A DNA stretch of 64,000 nt from Aquila chrysaetos chrysaetos (Eukaryota > Chordata > Aves > Accipitriformes > Accipitridae), in contig NW_024470407.1 of the NCBI RefSeq assembly GCF_900496995.4, positions 1 to 64,000 on the forward strand. The letters run 5' to 3'. Each line of letters starts with the position of its first letter. The stretch's first letter is position 1. The position numbers were made by a program, and so were the translations under genes. The notes beneath the pieces are model-generated. The model saw only the letters and a list, made by a program, of their open reading frames with translations, was not told where the DNA came from and did no database searches. Below are positions 38,501 through 63,992 of this stretch, piece by piece.

Positions 38501-41500
38501 GGGGCGGGGGCCTTGAAACTCGTATGTTGGGGAGGGGGAGGCTTGACACAGGGAAATGGGGAATGAGGGAGCCCCAAGCTGGAGGACTTGGGGAGGGGGG
38601 ACCCCTGAAGTGGGGGGGGGGGGCTTAAGGTGGTGGTATCAGCCAAGGGGGGGGCCCCAACACACACGAATGTGGTGTGGGCAGCCTTGAAGGGGTGACT
38701 GAGGGGCGTGGCCCCCTGGCCCTGCCCTGACCCCTCCCTCCCCCCCAGGGGTGCCCGGAGCCCCCCCCCGGGGCGGGCCCCCCCCAGCGAATACACCGAG
38801 GTTGCCCCTGGGCTGCCTGCAGCTGCCGGGGGGCGGAGCCCTCTCGCCGCAGCCCCCAGGTGAGGCCACGCCCCCTCCCTGGCCACGCCCCTGCCAGTCC
38901 CAGCTCTCACAGGCTGTCTGGTCACGCCCACAGCACCACTCCTGGGGCCCAGCCACCCCTCCTGGTCCTGGGCCACGCCCCCATCCTCCGAGGCCCCGCC
39001 CCCCGACACTGGCTCCACCCCCAGATGCAGTCCCATGCTGCTTTACAGCCTCTCCTGCGGCCCCGCCCCGGTCCTAGATGATGCCCCCGCCCTAGCCCAC
39101 GCCCCCACCCTCCGAGGCCCCGCCCCCAGGTGCAGCCCCAGTCCCTGCCATCCCCTTGCTGCCCCGCCCCCGGTCCTAGACCACGCTCCCATCACCTGAG
39201 GCCCCGCCCCCCGGGCAGAGTCCCATCCCAGTCCTTGCCCCGAGGCCCCGCCCCCAGGGGTTGTCCCGCCTCGCGGCCCCCGCCCCGTGTCCCCTAGACC
39301 ACGCCCCCACCTCTCTGAGGCCCCTCCCCATGCGCTGGCCCCTCCCCTCGCGGCCCCGCCCCCCGCTCCCAGACCACGCCCCCACCCGAGGCCCCGCCCC
39401 TCACGGAGCCCCCCCTGCAGGGCCGGCGGGGGCGCTGGGGGGGCTGGAGGCGGAGCGATTCGAGGAGCTGCCCCTCTGCTCCTGCCGCATGGAGGCCCCC
39501 AAGGTGGAGCGGGGGGGCGAGGGGGCGCGGGGGCTCGCATGGCCACGAGAGCGGTCGACGGGCAGGTGGGGGGCAGGGGGGGACCCGGGGTGTGGGGGGA
39601 CCCCAAGCATCTGGGGGGACCCGGGGGTGGGAAGGGGGTGGGGGCCGGGCGGGGACCCGGGGGTGTGGGGGGACCCGGGAGTGGGGCGGGGGGGGGGGCT
39701 GGGGGGGACCCGGGGGTCTGGGGGGACCTGGGCATCTGGGGGGACTCAGGGGTGGGAAGGGGGGGGCCGGGGGGGACACACGGGGGTGTGGGGGGACCCG
39801 GGGGTGGGAAGGGGGTGGGGGCTGGGGGGGGACCCGGGGGTGTGGGGGGCCCCCACTGGTGGGGAGAGGGTGGGGGCTGGGGGGAGGACCTGGGCATCTG
39901 GGGGGACCCGGGGGGGGGGCGCTGAGTGTCAGGGTGACCCAGGCATGCAGGAGGGAGGAGGGGAGCCCCAGTGTTCTGGGGGGTTGGCCCCAGCATCTGG
40001 GGGGGGACTCAGGTGTGCATGGGGGGGGTAGGAGGACCCAAGTGTTCGCGAGGAGAGACCAGGGACCCCGGTGACCCAGCAGGAGTGGTGGGGGTCCCCA
40101 AGTGAGTTCAGGGTGGCAGAACCCCCCCCACCCCCAGCAACTGACACCCCCCCCACCCGGCCCCCCCCAGCTGAGCGGCTGCGGCAGCAGCATCCTGAAG
40201 CGGGAGACGATGCGCCCGTCCAGCCGCGTGCCCCTGATGGTGCTGTGCGAGAGCCACCGCGCCCGCATGGTCAAGCACCACTGCTGCCCCGGCTGCGGCT
40301 ACTTCTGCACCGCCGTGAGTGGGGGGGGTCCCCAAGACTTGGGGGGGGGTGTCACACAGCCCGGGGGGGGGCCACAGGGACCCCCCCACAGGCACTACTG
40401 CTTCCACCGGCTGTGGCTATTTCTGCACTGCTGCGAGTGGCAAGGGGGTGTCCAGTGGGACCCTTAGGGGACTCCTGTGCCCCCCCGGGGACATTCCTGG
40501 AGTGCCATTCCCAACGTCCAGATTGGGGCTGGGCCCCCAGGACCCCCCTGTACCCCCCTTGTATCCCCCCTGGTCCCCCTTGGAGGCCCCTAGGACACGT
40601 TGCGGACCCCCAGGACCCCCTTGGGGACCCCTGACCCACCCGTGCCCTCCCAGGGGATGGTCCTGGAGTGCCACCCCGATGTGCGGATTGGGGCTGGGGC
40701 CCCCAGGACCCCCTGTATACCCCCTTGGAGACCCCCTAGGACTCCTTGGGGACCCTCTGACCCCCCTGTGCCCCCCAGGGGACGTTCCTGGAGTGCCACC
40801 CCGACGTGCGGATCGGGCACCGGTTCCACCGGGGCTGTGTCTCGCAGCTCAACGGGATGATTTTCTGCCCCCACTGCGGGGAAGATGCCTCCGAAGCCCA
40901 GGAGGTGACGCTGCCCCGCACCGAGGGGGCCCCCCCAGCCCCTGCCCCACCGCCCCCCCCGAGCCCCGCCGCCGCGCCCCGGCCCTCCGCACCGACGCCC
41001 CCACCCCCAGGTATGGGATGCGGGAGTTTGGGGCGGGGGTTATGAAGGGGTTTTGGGGGGGCTTGGGGGGTTTTAGGGTCATCTGGGGGGGTACAGAGGG
41101 GTTTGGGGGTATCTGGGAAAGGGTGACACAGGAGTTTGTTGGGGGCTTTTGTGGGGTTTAGGGTCGGAGGCGTTGGGGAGGTATACAGGGGTTTAAGTGA
41201 GTCTTGAGGTGGCTTTGGGGGCTATGAAGGGGCCTGGGGGGGCTCTGGGGGGTTATGAAAGGGCCTGGGGGGGGCTCTGAGGGTACGCAGGGGTTTGGGG
41301 GGTCTTGGGGGACACCTGGGGGGGTACACAGGGGTGCGAGGAGCCTGGAGTTGCTTGGGGGGGGTGTGTCTTAAAAAAGTTTGGGGGGCTTAAAGGGGTC
41401 TGGGGGGCTGTGTAGGGGTCTCGGGGCATCTCAGGGGGTGTTTGGGGATGAAGGGACTTAAGGGGTTTGGGGTGGGGGGGTCCCAGAGGTGCCCCAGCCC

Positions 41501-44093
41501 CCCTGACACCCCCCTTCAATCCCCTCCTAGCGCACGGATGCGGGGGCAGGGCGAGGGCCGGGCGCCCCCCCCCGGATCCCCGGGCCGAGCCCATCGACAG
41601 CTCGGGGGGGCCGACGCTGGCCTGCCCTCGGGGGGGGGCCCTCTCGGCCCGGGGGGCTAGCGCCGGGCCCTGCCCGCGACCTGCTGGAGAAGGCACTGGT
41701 GGGGCAGGAGGCTGAGAGGTGGGTGCCCCCCCTGCCCCCCGGGATCCCCAATCCCCCTGGGAAACCCCCAACCTTCCTGAGCCCCCCCCGAGCATGCCCA
41801 GCCTTTCCTGAGTCCTCTGAGCCCCCAACCCCTCCTGACCCCCCCAAACCTGTATTGACGCCCCCCAAGTCCCCCAAACCTTTTCTGAGCCCCCCTTGTG
41901 CCCCCCCAGCCCCCCCCAAAACTCCCCCCTCTCTGGGGTCCCCTGGTGCCAGGTTCCCCCAACCTCCTAGTTCCCCCATATGGCGTCTCCCAGTGCTCCC
42001 AGTAACCCCACTGCAGGGTCCCCCTGACACCCAGTGCCCCTGTATGGGGTCCTCCCAGTACCCCCAGTGCAGGGTTCCCCTAACACCCAGTGCTTCCCAG
42101 TACTCCAATGTGGGATCCCCCAGGCCTCCCAGTGCTCCCAGTACCCCCAGTACCTCCGCAGGCGGAAGAAGATGCGTTTCCACCCCCGGCAGCTCTACGT
42201 CTCCGTCAAGCAAGGAGAACTGCAGAAAGTCGTCCTCATGCTGCGTGAGTGGGGTCCGGGGGGGGCCCTGGAGCCCCCTGAGTGTCCCCCACGGAATGGG
42301 GGTGCCTGCAGGGTCCCGGGAGAGGACTTTGGGGTGTCCTCAGGGGCGTTGGGTTGTCCCAGTGCCCTGGGGGGTCCTCACACCCTCCCCCTGACTGCCC
42401 CCCCCTCGCCCCCCCAGTGGACAACCTGGACCCCCAACTTCCAGAGCGATGCTCAGAGCAAGCGCACCCCCCTGCAACGCGGGCAGCGCAAGAAGGGGTA
42501 CCCTCGAAATCTGCCACCTCCTGCTGCAGGTGGGCTGGGGGGGGGTCCCAGGGGGCACCTCAAAATCTGCCATCTCCTGCTGCAGGTTTGGGGGTCTCTG
42601 GGGGTCAGGGACATTTAGGGGGGGCTCCAGGGTGCCCTAGGTGGATTTGGGGAGTCCCTGGGGGATCTTTGGGGATTCGCTGGGGCACAGGGTGGGGAGG
42701 GCTCTGGAGATCCCTGGGATCCTTGGGGTGCTGGGGGCTCTGGGGGGTACCCTGGGTGTCCCTGGGGGTGCTGGGGGGGTGCTGAGGGTCAAGAGCATAC
42801 TGGGGGGGTTCTCTGGGATGTGCTGGAGGGGCCATGGGGCTCTTATAGGGCTTCTTGGAGGTCCACCACCTCCTGGTATAGGTGAGGGTCCCTGGGGGGG
42901 TCCTTGGGGCTCGGGGGGGGTCTGGGGTGTGTCCCTGACACCCCCCCCGCCCCCCCCCCCCCAAGGCGTGGCGCCAACATCAACGCGACGGACAAGCTGC
43001 GCCGCACGCCGCTGATGGAGGCGGGGTGGCCAACAACCACGTGGAGGCAGGCGCCGGTACATGGTGCGGCGGGGCGAGCTGCGTCTACAGCAAGGTGGGT
43101 GGTGAACGTCACACCCCCTCCCCCGCTGACGTCGTCGCCGCCCTTTGCTGATGTCATCGCCCCCACCCCCCAGGAGGAGGACGGCTCCACCTGCCTCCAC
43201 CACGCCGCCAAGAACGGCAACCTGGAGATGGTCGACCTGCTGCTCTCCACCGGGCAGGTGGACGTCAACGCCCAGGTGGGACCCTGGTGTCTGGGGGGGG
43301 GCTACGGGGGGACCCCGGCATCCGGGTGACACTGACCCCCCCTCGCCTTGCCCTTCCCAGGACAACGGGGGTTGGACCACCAATCATCTGGTAGCGCCGA
43401 GCACAAGCACATCGAGGTCATTCGCCGGCTGCTGACGCGCGGGCGCCGATGTCACTCTCACCGACAACGTGAGTCCCCCCCCGGCAGTGGTTTAAAGGCC
43501 CTCCCCCGATGCTTTTTGAGGCGCCTCTGGGGCTGTTTCAAGACCCCCTGGTCACCACAGAGGGTGGTTTTGAGGCCTCCCAGGGTGATTCAAAGCCCCA
43601 CCGCTTTCAAAGTCCCTTCTAATGCTGCGGTTTTGGAGTCCTCATCCCTACTGGGGGTGGTTTTCGAGGCCTCCTGGTCTCTCCTAGGATGGTTTCAAGA
43701 ACCCCCCCCCCCCCCCATCCCCTTTGGGGCAGTTTAAGCTCCCCCCCAATCCCTACCAAGGGTGGTTTCGAGGCCCCCCCCGGGCTAATTCCCCCCCTCT
43801 GGGGCAGTTTTGAGGACCCAGAGGTCGGTTTTGCCCCCAAGGAGGTGGGTTTCGCCCTCTGGGGGGTGGTGGTTTTTGCCCCGGGGTGGGGGGGGGGCAG
43901 GTTCCTGATGGACGGTGCCCCCTGCCACGGGCAGGAGGAGAACATCTGCCTGCACTGGGCCTCCTTTCACGGGCAGCGCGGAGAGATCGCCGAGGTGCTG
44001 CTGAACGCCCAGTGCGACCTGCACGCCGTCAACTTCCACGGGGACACCCCACCTCCACATCGCCGCCCGCGAGAGCTACCACGACTGCGTCAT
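35584..44093 (+). CDS. EHMT2: EHMT2 (G9a) 5' part, first version, frame-damaged
   Basis: It covers EHMT2 exons 1-20 as in the second version (47070-55481), with the same splice sites, up to the ankyrin exon ending RESYHDCVM. Many single-base insertions disrupt exons that read through in the second version, for example in the poly-Glu exon (about 38066-38205), the Arg/Lys-rich exon (about 38296-38400), the cysteine-rich/ankyrin linker exons, and the ankyrin exons at about 42960-43095, 43361-43468 and 43938-44093. It has no SET domain because the sequence stops at the gap. Most likely this is a lower-quality duplicate of the same locus rather than a pseudogene. The sequence-based distinction would be read depth, which cannot be seen here. 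Confidence 0.85.
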
Positions 44094-44176
44094 GTAAGGG
44101 GGGCTGCGGGGGGGGCTGGGGGCTGGGGGAACCCACGGTTGCCTGGGTCCGTATGGGTGGGGGTGGGGTTCTTTTA

Positions 44177-44676
44177 NNNNNNNNNNNNNNNNNNNNNNNN
44201 NNNNNNNNNNNNNNNNNNNNNNNNNNNNNNNNNNNNNNNNNNNNNNNNNNNNNNNNNNNNNNNNNNNNNNNNNNNNNNNNNNNNNNNNNNNNNNNNNNNN
44301 NNNNNNNNNNNNNNNNNNNNNNNNNNNNNNNNNNNNNNNNNNNNNNNNNNNNNNNNNNNNNNNNNNNNNNNNNNNNNNNNNNNNNNNNNNNNNNNNNNNN
44401 NNNNNNNNNNNNNNNNNNNNNNNNNNNNNNNNNNNNNNNNNNNNNNNNNNNNNNNNNNNNNNNNNNNNNNNNNNNNNNNNNNNNNNNNNNNNNNNNNNNN
44501 NNNNNNNNNNNNNNNNNNNNNNNNNNNNNNNNNNNNNNNNNNNNNNNNNNNNNNNNNNNNNNNNNNNNNNNNNNNNNNNNNNNNNNNNNNNNNNNNNNNN
44601 NNNNNNNNNNNNNNNNNNNNNNNNNNNNNNNNNNNNNNNNNNNNNNNNNNNNNNNNNNNNNNNNNNNNNNNNNNNN
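44177..44676. other. Assembly gap (500 N)
   Basis: A run of exactly 500 N. The left flank is the intron after EHMT2 exon 20; the right flank is the middle of the ZBTB12 BTB domain. Both flanks are copies of sequence present elsewhere in the window, as expected where two overlapping contigs were placed end to end. Confidence 0.99.
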
Positions 44677-44929
44677 TCGTTAAACTACCTTGACTTCTAC
44701 GAGGGCCCGCCACCTACCTGTCGAGCCATGGAGTCCACGCCGCCCTGGCTCCGTAGGTGCGTGCGTGTGTGGGGCCCTCGGGGGCGGCGCCCTCGCCGCT
44801 TCATCCACCGCCCCCCCCCGCCGGCAGCACCCCCCTGCGCCCCCGCCGCCCCCCAGGCCCGAGGAGGAGGAGGAGGAGGAGGAGGAGGAGGACGCCGCGC
44901 CCGACGTCTGCATCGTCAAGGTGGAGCCG

Positions 44930-44960
<31 letters not shown>

Positions 44961-45652
44961 CGGGGGCGCGGCGGCGGCGGGGACCCCGCGCGTGGCCGCA
45001 GGCGGCGGCGGCGGCGGCGGAGGGGCCGTCGGCCCCCCCCGAGCCCCCCCGGCCCCCGCCGCTGGGCGTGGTGAAGGCGTGTTACGCCTGGCCGAGGACG
45101 CCGAAGGCGAGGGGCTCCTCATCTTCCCGCCCGGCGGCGGCGGCGGCGGCGGCGGCAGCGGGCGGCGGCGGAGGAGCCGGGCGGCGCCAACCCGCCGGCG
45201 GCGGGCGGCGGCGACGTCGCGGCGGCGGCCGGCAATCGCGGCGGCGGCGGCGCCCGGCGGCGGCCCCGGCGCTGTGCGGGAAGTGCGGCGAGGCCTTCCA
45301 GGGCGTGGAGAAGCTGGTGTTCCACATGCGGGCCCAGCACTTCGTCTTCATGTGCCCGCGGTGCGGGAAGCAGTTCAACCACAGCAGCAACCTCAACCGG
45401 CACATGAACGTCCACCGCGGCGTCAAGTCGCACGGCTGCGGCGTCTGCGGCAAGAGCTTCACCCAGAAGTCGACGCTGCACGACCACATGAACCTGCACA
45501 GCGGCGAGCGGCCGTACCGCTGCTCCTACTGCGACGTCCGCTTCGCCCACAAACCCGCCATCCGCCGGCACCTCAAGGAGCAGCACGGCAAGACCACCGC
45601 CGAGAACGTGCTGGAGGCCAGCGTGGCCGAGATCAACGTCCTCGTCCGCTGA
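44677..45652 (+). CDS. ZBTB12: ZBTB12 C-terminal part, second version
   Basis: Lacks the start codon and the BTB domain. The first 150 bp are noisy. From the poly-Glu/DVCIVKVE segment onward it gives a credible linker: a GCG-repeat-encoded Ala/Gly-rich tract, GVVKACYA, and [16 protein letters not shown] in a neighbouring frame (one base apparently missing near 45090). Four intact C2H2 fingers follow, ending at the TGA at 45650-45652. The finger region is identical in protein sequence to the first version. Probably the same gene sequenced from a second contig. Confidence 0.88.
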
Positions 45653-46766
45653 CGGGGCCGGGGGGGGGCGGGCGGCGGGGACCCCCGGGGTCAGCTGCGC
45701 CGGAGAGGGGGGGGGGTCCTGCCCGGACGCCTGGGTCCCTCGGCGGATAATGGGGTGCACCCCGCCGGGACGCCGGCGTTCGTCTGTGGATGAGGGGGGG
45801 TCGCCCCGCCGCGACGCCGGGGTTCCTCTGCGGATGAGGGGGGTGCGCGGCACCCGGACGCTGGGGTCCCCCCCAAGGACGATGGGTTTGTGGGACCCAG
45901 GCGCCTGGGTCGTCCCGTCCCCCCCCGCTGCGGATAAGGGGGTGCACCCCACCTGGACGCCTGGGTCCCCCCCACGGAGAAGGGGGGGGTCTCCTCCGGC
46001 CGGACGCCTGGGTTCCCTCGTAGATAAGGGGGGGGCTCTGCCCAGACGTGTGGGTCCCCCCACGGACACCCCACCCGGACACCCAGCTCACCCCACGGAT
46101 AAAGGGGGGTCGCCCTGACCGGACGCCATCGTTCCCCCCCCCCCCCCCCCCCCAGACGCTGGGTTTGCTGGTCTCGGACGCCGGGGTTCCTCGGTGGATG
46201 TTGGGGTCCAGCCCCCTCCTCAAAGCCGGGCTTTGTTTCCCTCCCTCCCCACCCCAGACACCTGGGTCCACTCTTTGGGGGGGGGGGGGGGGTGTCAAGG
46301 GGGTGTCCCCCCCCAGATGCTGGGGTTCTCCCTGTAGCTTGTAGGAAAGGTCATGTGGGGTCACCCTGAGACCTGGGTCGTGTCCCCCCCCCCCGGATGC
46401 CGGGGTTCCCCTTTAGCTTGTAGTGATGGGGGGGGAAGGAGATTTGAGGGGGGGGGCTGCCCAGATGCCTGGGTCCCCACCCGGATGCCTGGGTTCTCTG
46501 TAGTGTAGGGGGGGGGGAAGGATTGGGGGGGGATTGGAGGGGGGGCCCCGGATGCCTGGGTCCCCTTTGGGGGGGGGGGGGGCTGGGGGGTAGGGGGATA
46601 GAGTTGGGGGCGGGGGGGGGCCCGAATGCCTGGGTCCCCCCCGGGGAGGGGCAATGGGGGATAGCGAGGGTAGGGGTTAGAGCGGAGGAGGGGGGGGCTC
46701 CGTGGATGCTGGGGTCCCCTTTTGGGGGGGTCCCCTCCCCCACCGCCACTCTTAGAGACTTTTTGT

Positions 46767-46772
46767 AATAAA
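46767..46772 (+). terminator. ZBTB12: ZBTB12 poly(A) signal, second version
   Basis: AATAAA followed by TGAGAAAAAAACCC, identical context to 35279-35284. The 45653-46766 stretch is the 3' UTR with the same GCCTGGGTCC motifs. Confidence 0.75.
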
Positions 46773-47069
46773 TGAGAAAAAAACCCAAACCAAAACCAAC
46801 CGCTGATTTGGGGTCATGGGGGGGGGCAGGTTGGGGTGCCCCCCAGGGGAATAGGGGGGCCCGAGCGCCTGGAGGGGGCGTGGTCTGCGGGGTGGGGCGG
46901 AGCAAGCCTGGGTTCCGCCCCCGCGGGGAAGACAATGCCCCCGGACGCCGAGGGAAGTGGGCGGGGCGGTGGGCGGGGCGACGGCCGCGGTCCCTTTAAG
47001 CGTGGAGCCCCGCCCTTTTCCCGCGCCGTGACGTCGGAAGCGGCGCGCGCGCGGCGGTGGCCGGCAGCG

Positions 47070-59723
<12,654 letters not shown>

Positions 59724-59942
59724 GCTCCCCTGAACCACTGCCCCCCCCCCAGGGACCCCCCCAACCTGCTGCCCTCCCCCGAACCCCCTCCAGGGACCCC
59801 CCCAACCTGTTGCCCCCCCTCCAAGCCCCCTGCCCCCCCCCATCCTCTGCCCTGGGGGGGGCATCCCCCCGTGTGTCCCCCATGTCCCTGCCCCCCCCCC
59901 CCCCCCCCCCATTTCTTTCACACCGTCCAGTTGAGTGAAACC

Positions 59943-59948
59943 AATAAA
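59943..59948 (+). terminator. EHMT2: EHMT2 poly(A) signal
   Basis: AATAAA, 220 bp after the EHMT2 stop codon. The 59950-60370 stretch that follows is low-complexity G-rich sequence without a recognisable feature. Confidence 0.8.
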
Positions 59949-60373
59949 GAGCCAGAACTGAGCCCGAGATACAGGGGGGACACGGGGTGGGGGGGGATGA
60001 CACATGGGGGGGACACACGGGTCATGGGGATGTGGGGGGGGGGACTTGGGGGGAGATGTGGGGGTACAGGAGATGGGGGGGACTGGGGATATGGGGACCC
60101 AGGTCATGGGGGGCTGGGGAGGGTGTCACAGGGGCCACCTGGGGACACAGGGGTGGGGCCTGGGGTGGGCGGGGCCTGGCACACCTGTGCAGGTGTGGAG
60201 CAGAGCCCCCATACTGCCCCATAGCCCCCCCTTATAGCCCCCCATAGCCATCCCCCCCCAGTGAAGAGGTCGGGGGGGGGACACACCCCGAGCAGTGGGA
60301 GCAGGTGTGGGGTCCGCACACTGGGGTGCCCAAAGGCAGCAGAGGCTCGTTTTGGGGGGGGGGTTGGAAGTGC

Positions 60374-60379
60374 TTTATT
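60374..60379 (-). terminator. PPT2: Probable PPT2 poly(A) signal
   Basis: AATAAA on the minus strand about 895 bp downstream of the PPT2 stop codon, and 425 bp from the opposed EHMT2 signal. If used, the PPT2 3' UTR contains the CTATAG-type repeat at 60540-61250. Confidence 0.6.
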
Positions 60380-60539
60380 GGCTGCGGCCCCCCCCCTGAA
60401 ACGCCAGGGCCCCCTTGGGCCAGTCTGGGGGGGCCCCCCGGTGTACCCCCCCCCCACTGCACCATAGGGCAGGGGTGCCTGCCCCAAGTCCCTGAGTCTG
60501 GGTGGGGGAACCCAGGCAGAGAAGGGTTAATGGGGGGGA

Positions 60540-61250
60540 CCCCACAGCGAGGCCCCCTCCCAGCCCCCTATAGGGTCCCAGAGCCCCCCCCAGCCCTAAT
60601 ACTGACCCAGAGCCCCCCCATAGGCCCCATGTGTGAGCTCAGCCCCCCCAATCCCTATAGAGCCCCAGAGCCCCACACCAGAGCCTAATACTGGCCTATA
60701 GGCCCCCTATGGGGTCCTATAGCCCTCCCTATATGGACCTGGGGCCCCTCCCACACCCCTATAGGGTCCCACAGCCCCTATACAGCCCCCTTTTTATGGC
60801 TCCTCAATCCCACCCCAGACCCCTACTGAGCCCCATAGACCCCCGTAACCTCATCCCAGCCCCTTATAGAGCCCCACAGACCCCCCTATAGGACCTTATA
60901 GCCCCATGCCTCCCCCAGGGCCCCACCCCAGACCCCCACCCAACCCTACAATCCCTCTATGTGCTGCTGTAGCCCTACCCTGACCCCTATGCAGCCCCAC
61001 AGCCCCCTATATACCCCCATAACCCACACTGAGACCCTGTACAGCCCTAGACCCCCCTATACAGCCTCACAACCCCACCCCCGACCCCTACAGAGCCCCA
61101 TAGCCCCCCTATACAGCCCCATAACCCCACCCCTGACCCCTAGAGCACCATAGCCCCCCCTACAACCCCATAAGCCCACCCCTGACCCCTCCAGAGCCCC
61201 ACAGCCCCCCATAGGACCTTCCAGCTCCATCCCAGCCCCCTACCCAGCCC
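60540..61250. repeat. CCCCTATAGAGCCCC-type minisatellite, probable PPT2 3' UTR
   Basis: Irregular 20-60 bp units of CCCCTATACAGCCCCATAAC and CCACCCCTGACCCCTA follow the PPT2 stop codon on the minus strand. Confidence 0.8.
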
Positions 61251-61273
61251 CACAGCCCCCCCGGCCCCCCCAG

Positions 61274-63992
61274 CTACGTGAGCCAGGGGCGGATGCAGTG
61301 CTCGTAGACCGAGCGGTTGGAGTGCCAGGCCGTGTGCCCCACGCCCGGCACGGCGCAGCCCCCCAGGTCCCCCCGTGCCTCCAGCGTCTTCAGCCCAAAT
61401 GTGTCCTGCAGGTAAACCTGGGGGGCGGCGTGAGGGTCACAGGGGCCCCCTGCGTTCGGGCCCTCCCCCAACCACCCCAAGGCAGGGAACCCCAGTGTCC
61501 GCCCCCGCCCCCCCCCAAGTGGGGGGTCCCCTCACTCACCGCCTGGGCGCGCATCTCCTGCACCGTCTCATTGGCGTCATAGAAACCAAAAAGGCTTTGG
61601 GGGGGGAGATGGGGGTCAATGGGGGGACCCAGGTGTCCGGGGGGGGAACCCAGGCATCCGGGTCCCACTGACCCAACCCGGGGGGGAGGTCCCGGCCCAC
61701 CTGGACTGCCAGGGCGTGATGACGCCGTCGTCAGGACCCCCGATCAGCACCAGGCTCTGGATCCGCAGCAGGTTCCGCTTCCAGTCTGGGGTTAACAAGG
61801 GGTTAACGAGGGGCCGCCGGCACCCTATAGTGCATCTGGGGGGGGGGGGGGGAGTCTGGAGGTGCCATAGGGCCCCACTGCCGGCCCTGGGGGGAACCAG
61901 AGGGTGGCAGCCCTATGGGACGTCGACAGGAGCTAGGTGGGTACCTATAGGGAGCTATAGGGTTGGCTACAGGTGCACCTGCATTGCACCGCCCAAGTAT
62001 CTGCACAGAAAAGGTGTGTTGGTGTTTGTAGAGTCATCTATAGGGGTACCTACATGGAGTTACATGAATATCTATAAGGGTATCTACAGGAGTACCTTCG
62101 CAGACTATAAGCACGTCCATAAGTATACCTATGGCATATTCACGCAGGGCTATCGCAGCGTCTGTGACGACATCTATAGAAGTATCTACGTGGCCCCGTA
62201 GGAGTATCTATAGGGAACTATATAATTATATATGGGCACATCTACACGAACCTATATAGCTATCTATTAGAGAACCACAAATGTGCGCATAAGAGGTGAT
62301 AAGTCTCCATGGAGCTCATATTATCTAGAGGAGTTCCTATAGAGATCTCCATGCATGGGTCACTGCAGGCGTCTCCGTGGGGCTGTAGGAGTGACTGTAA
62401 GGATCCCTCATGAGGCTAGAGGGGTCACTATAGGGGTCCGCATGGGTCCCAATACGGGGGTCCCCCTGAGGCTACAGGGGTGTCTGTAGGGGCCTCTATA
62501 GGGGCTCACCGGAGGCGTTGGGGTGCAGCCGCTCGTCGTTGAGGAGGGCGAGGAAGTCGCTGCTGTTTAGGTAGAGCTCACGGTGGTGGGGGTCTGGGGG
62601 GGGGCCCCGCATCCACGGGGCAGGGGGAGGTCAGCCCCCGTGTCACCCCCCCAGTGCCACCCCCTCCCCAGGGTCTGCAGGGGGATTTGTCCCCCTGGGG
62701 CTGGTTTGGGGGTCTTAGGGGGGTGGGGTCCCCCCATGGCAGGTTTTGGGGTGCCCAGGAATATTTTGGGGTTGGGGTGCCAGGGGGATTTGGGGGTCCC
62801 AGGGGGAGGTTTGGGGTCTCGGGGGGAGGTTTGGGGGTCCCAGGGGGAGGGTTGGGGTCCCCTGGGGGAGGTTGGGGCGTCCCAGACCGTTCCAGTAGTT
62901 GCAGATGGAGACGCCCTGGCCCAGGGGGGTGTAGCAGAGCCGGTAGAGGTTGGACTTCATGTGCCGGGGGAAGAGCCACTTCAGGTAGTCAGTGTCTGCA
63001 CCCCAACAGCCAGGAACACCCCAAAACCAGTCAGGGACCCCCCTGACACCCCCCAAACCCACCCAGGGGCACCCCCAAAACACTCAGGGACCCCCCCAAA
63101 CACCCTGAACCCACCCACGGACCCCCCGAAACCTCTCAAGGACACCCTAACACCCCCCAAACCTCCCCATAACCCCCCCAAGGACCCCCCAAACCACCCC
63201 AAGCTCCCCAACCACCCCCAGGGACCCTCCAAAGCTCCCCCAACCTCCCCATAACCTGGTCAGGGACCCCCGAACCTACCTTGGACCCCCAAAACCTCTT
63301 CAACTCCCCCAAAACCTCTGTAAAAGCCAAAAACCCCCCACCCAGGGACACCTGAAGCCTCCCCAATGCTCACAAAGGCCCCCCAATCCCCCTTGAGACC
63401 CCCAAAACCCCACCCAAGGACCGCCCCAAACCTCCCCAAACCCACCCAGGGACCCCTCCCGTGCCCCCCAGCCCCTCACCCCCGTACTGCCCCATCTGGG
63501 GGGCCGCCAGCGAGATGAAGCTGTGGACGTTGTGGTCGGGCATCGTGGCCAGCAGCGCCCGGCAGATGAGACCCCCTGCGGGTGGGGGGTCAGTGGGGGG
63601 ACCCCGGTGTCCAGGGGACCCCCACCCATGGACCCCAGCGTCTAGGGCATCACCCCCATCCAGGGACCCAGGCATCCACAGGCCCCCCCCACCCGGGGAC
63701 CCAGGTGTCCGGGGCATCACCCCCACCCATGGACCCCAGTGTCTGGGGAGCACCCCCTCCAACCCACACCCGCCCCCCAGACCCAGGTACCTGGGAGACC
63801 CCCCCCCCCCCCCCCGGAGCCGGGCCCCCCCCGCGCACCCTGGCTGTAGCCCAGCAGGTGGACGCCGTCGGCAGCGTTGGCCATGATGGGGGCGAGGGCG
63901 CGGCGGAACCCCTCGACCTGCACCCACAGCGGCCGCAGCGATGCCCCCCGGTCGAAGAGGTCCAGGACCGTCACCTCCGTCCCTGGGTGGCT
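61274..63992 (-). CDS. PPT2: PPT2, lysosomal thioesterase (N-terminus outside window)
   Basis: Lysosomal alpha/beta hydrolase related to palmitoyl-protein thioesterase 1; it prefers acyl-CoA-type thioesters. Exons 5' to 3': 63839-63992 ([21 protein letters not shown] with the nucleophile Ser), 63480-63575 ([28 protein letters not shown]), 62888-62995 ([27 protein letters not shown]), 62510-62593, 61701-61785 ([17 protein letters not shown], catalytic Asp), 61540-61594 ([13 protein letters not shown]), 61274-61417 ([20 protein letters not shown], catalytic His). All junction phases agree. NSS, NET and NRS are potential N-glycosylation sites. The signal peptide and first exons lie beyond base 64000. 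Tail-to-tail with EHMT2, which is not the human arrangement. Confidence 0.96.
61880..62505. repeat. AT-richer CTATAGGG-type repeat in a PPT2 intron
   Basis: Degenerate units around TATCTATAGGGGTACCTA and CTGTAGGAGT, irregular in length, are strikingly less GC-rich than the rest of the window. I see no exon or recognisable transposon in it. Confidence 0.75.

Larger units (their letters stand above)
33210..44176. repeat. First member of an 11-kb near-identical duplication (probable assembly artefact)
   Basis: It aligns collinearly with 44677-55560, from within the ZBTB12 BTB domain to the intron after EHMT2 exon 20. The offset falls from 11,494 (zinc fingers) to 11,488 (EHMT2 exon 4) to 11,388 (exon 20), so this member has about 106 extra bases, mostly single-base insertions and homopolymer changes that break frames intact in the other member. 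It ends at the 500-N gap. Confidence 0.9.
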
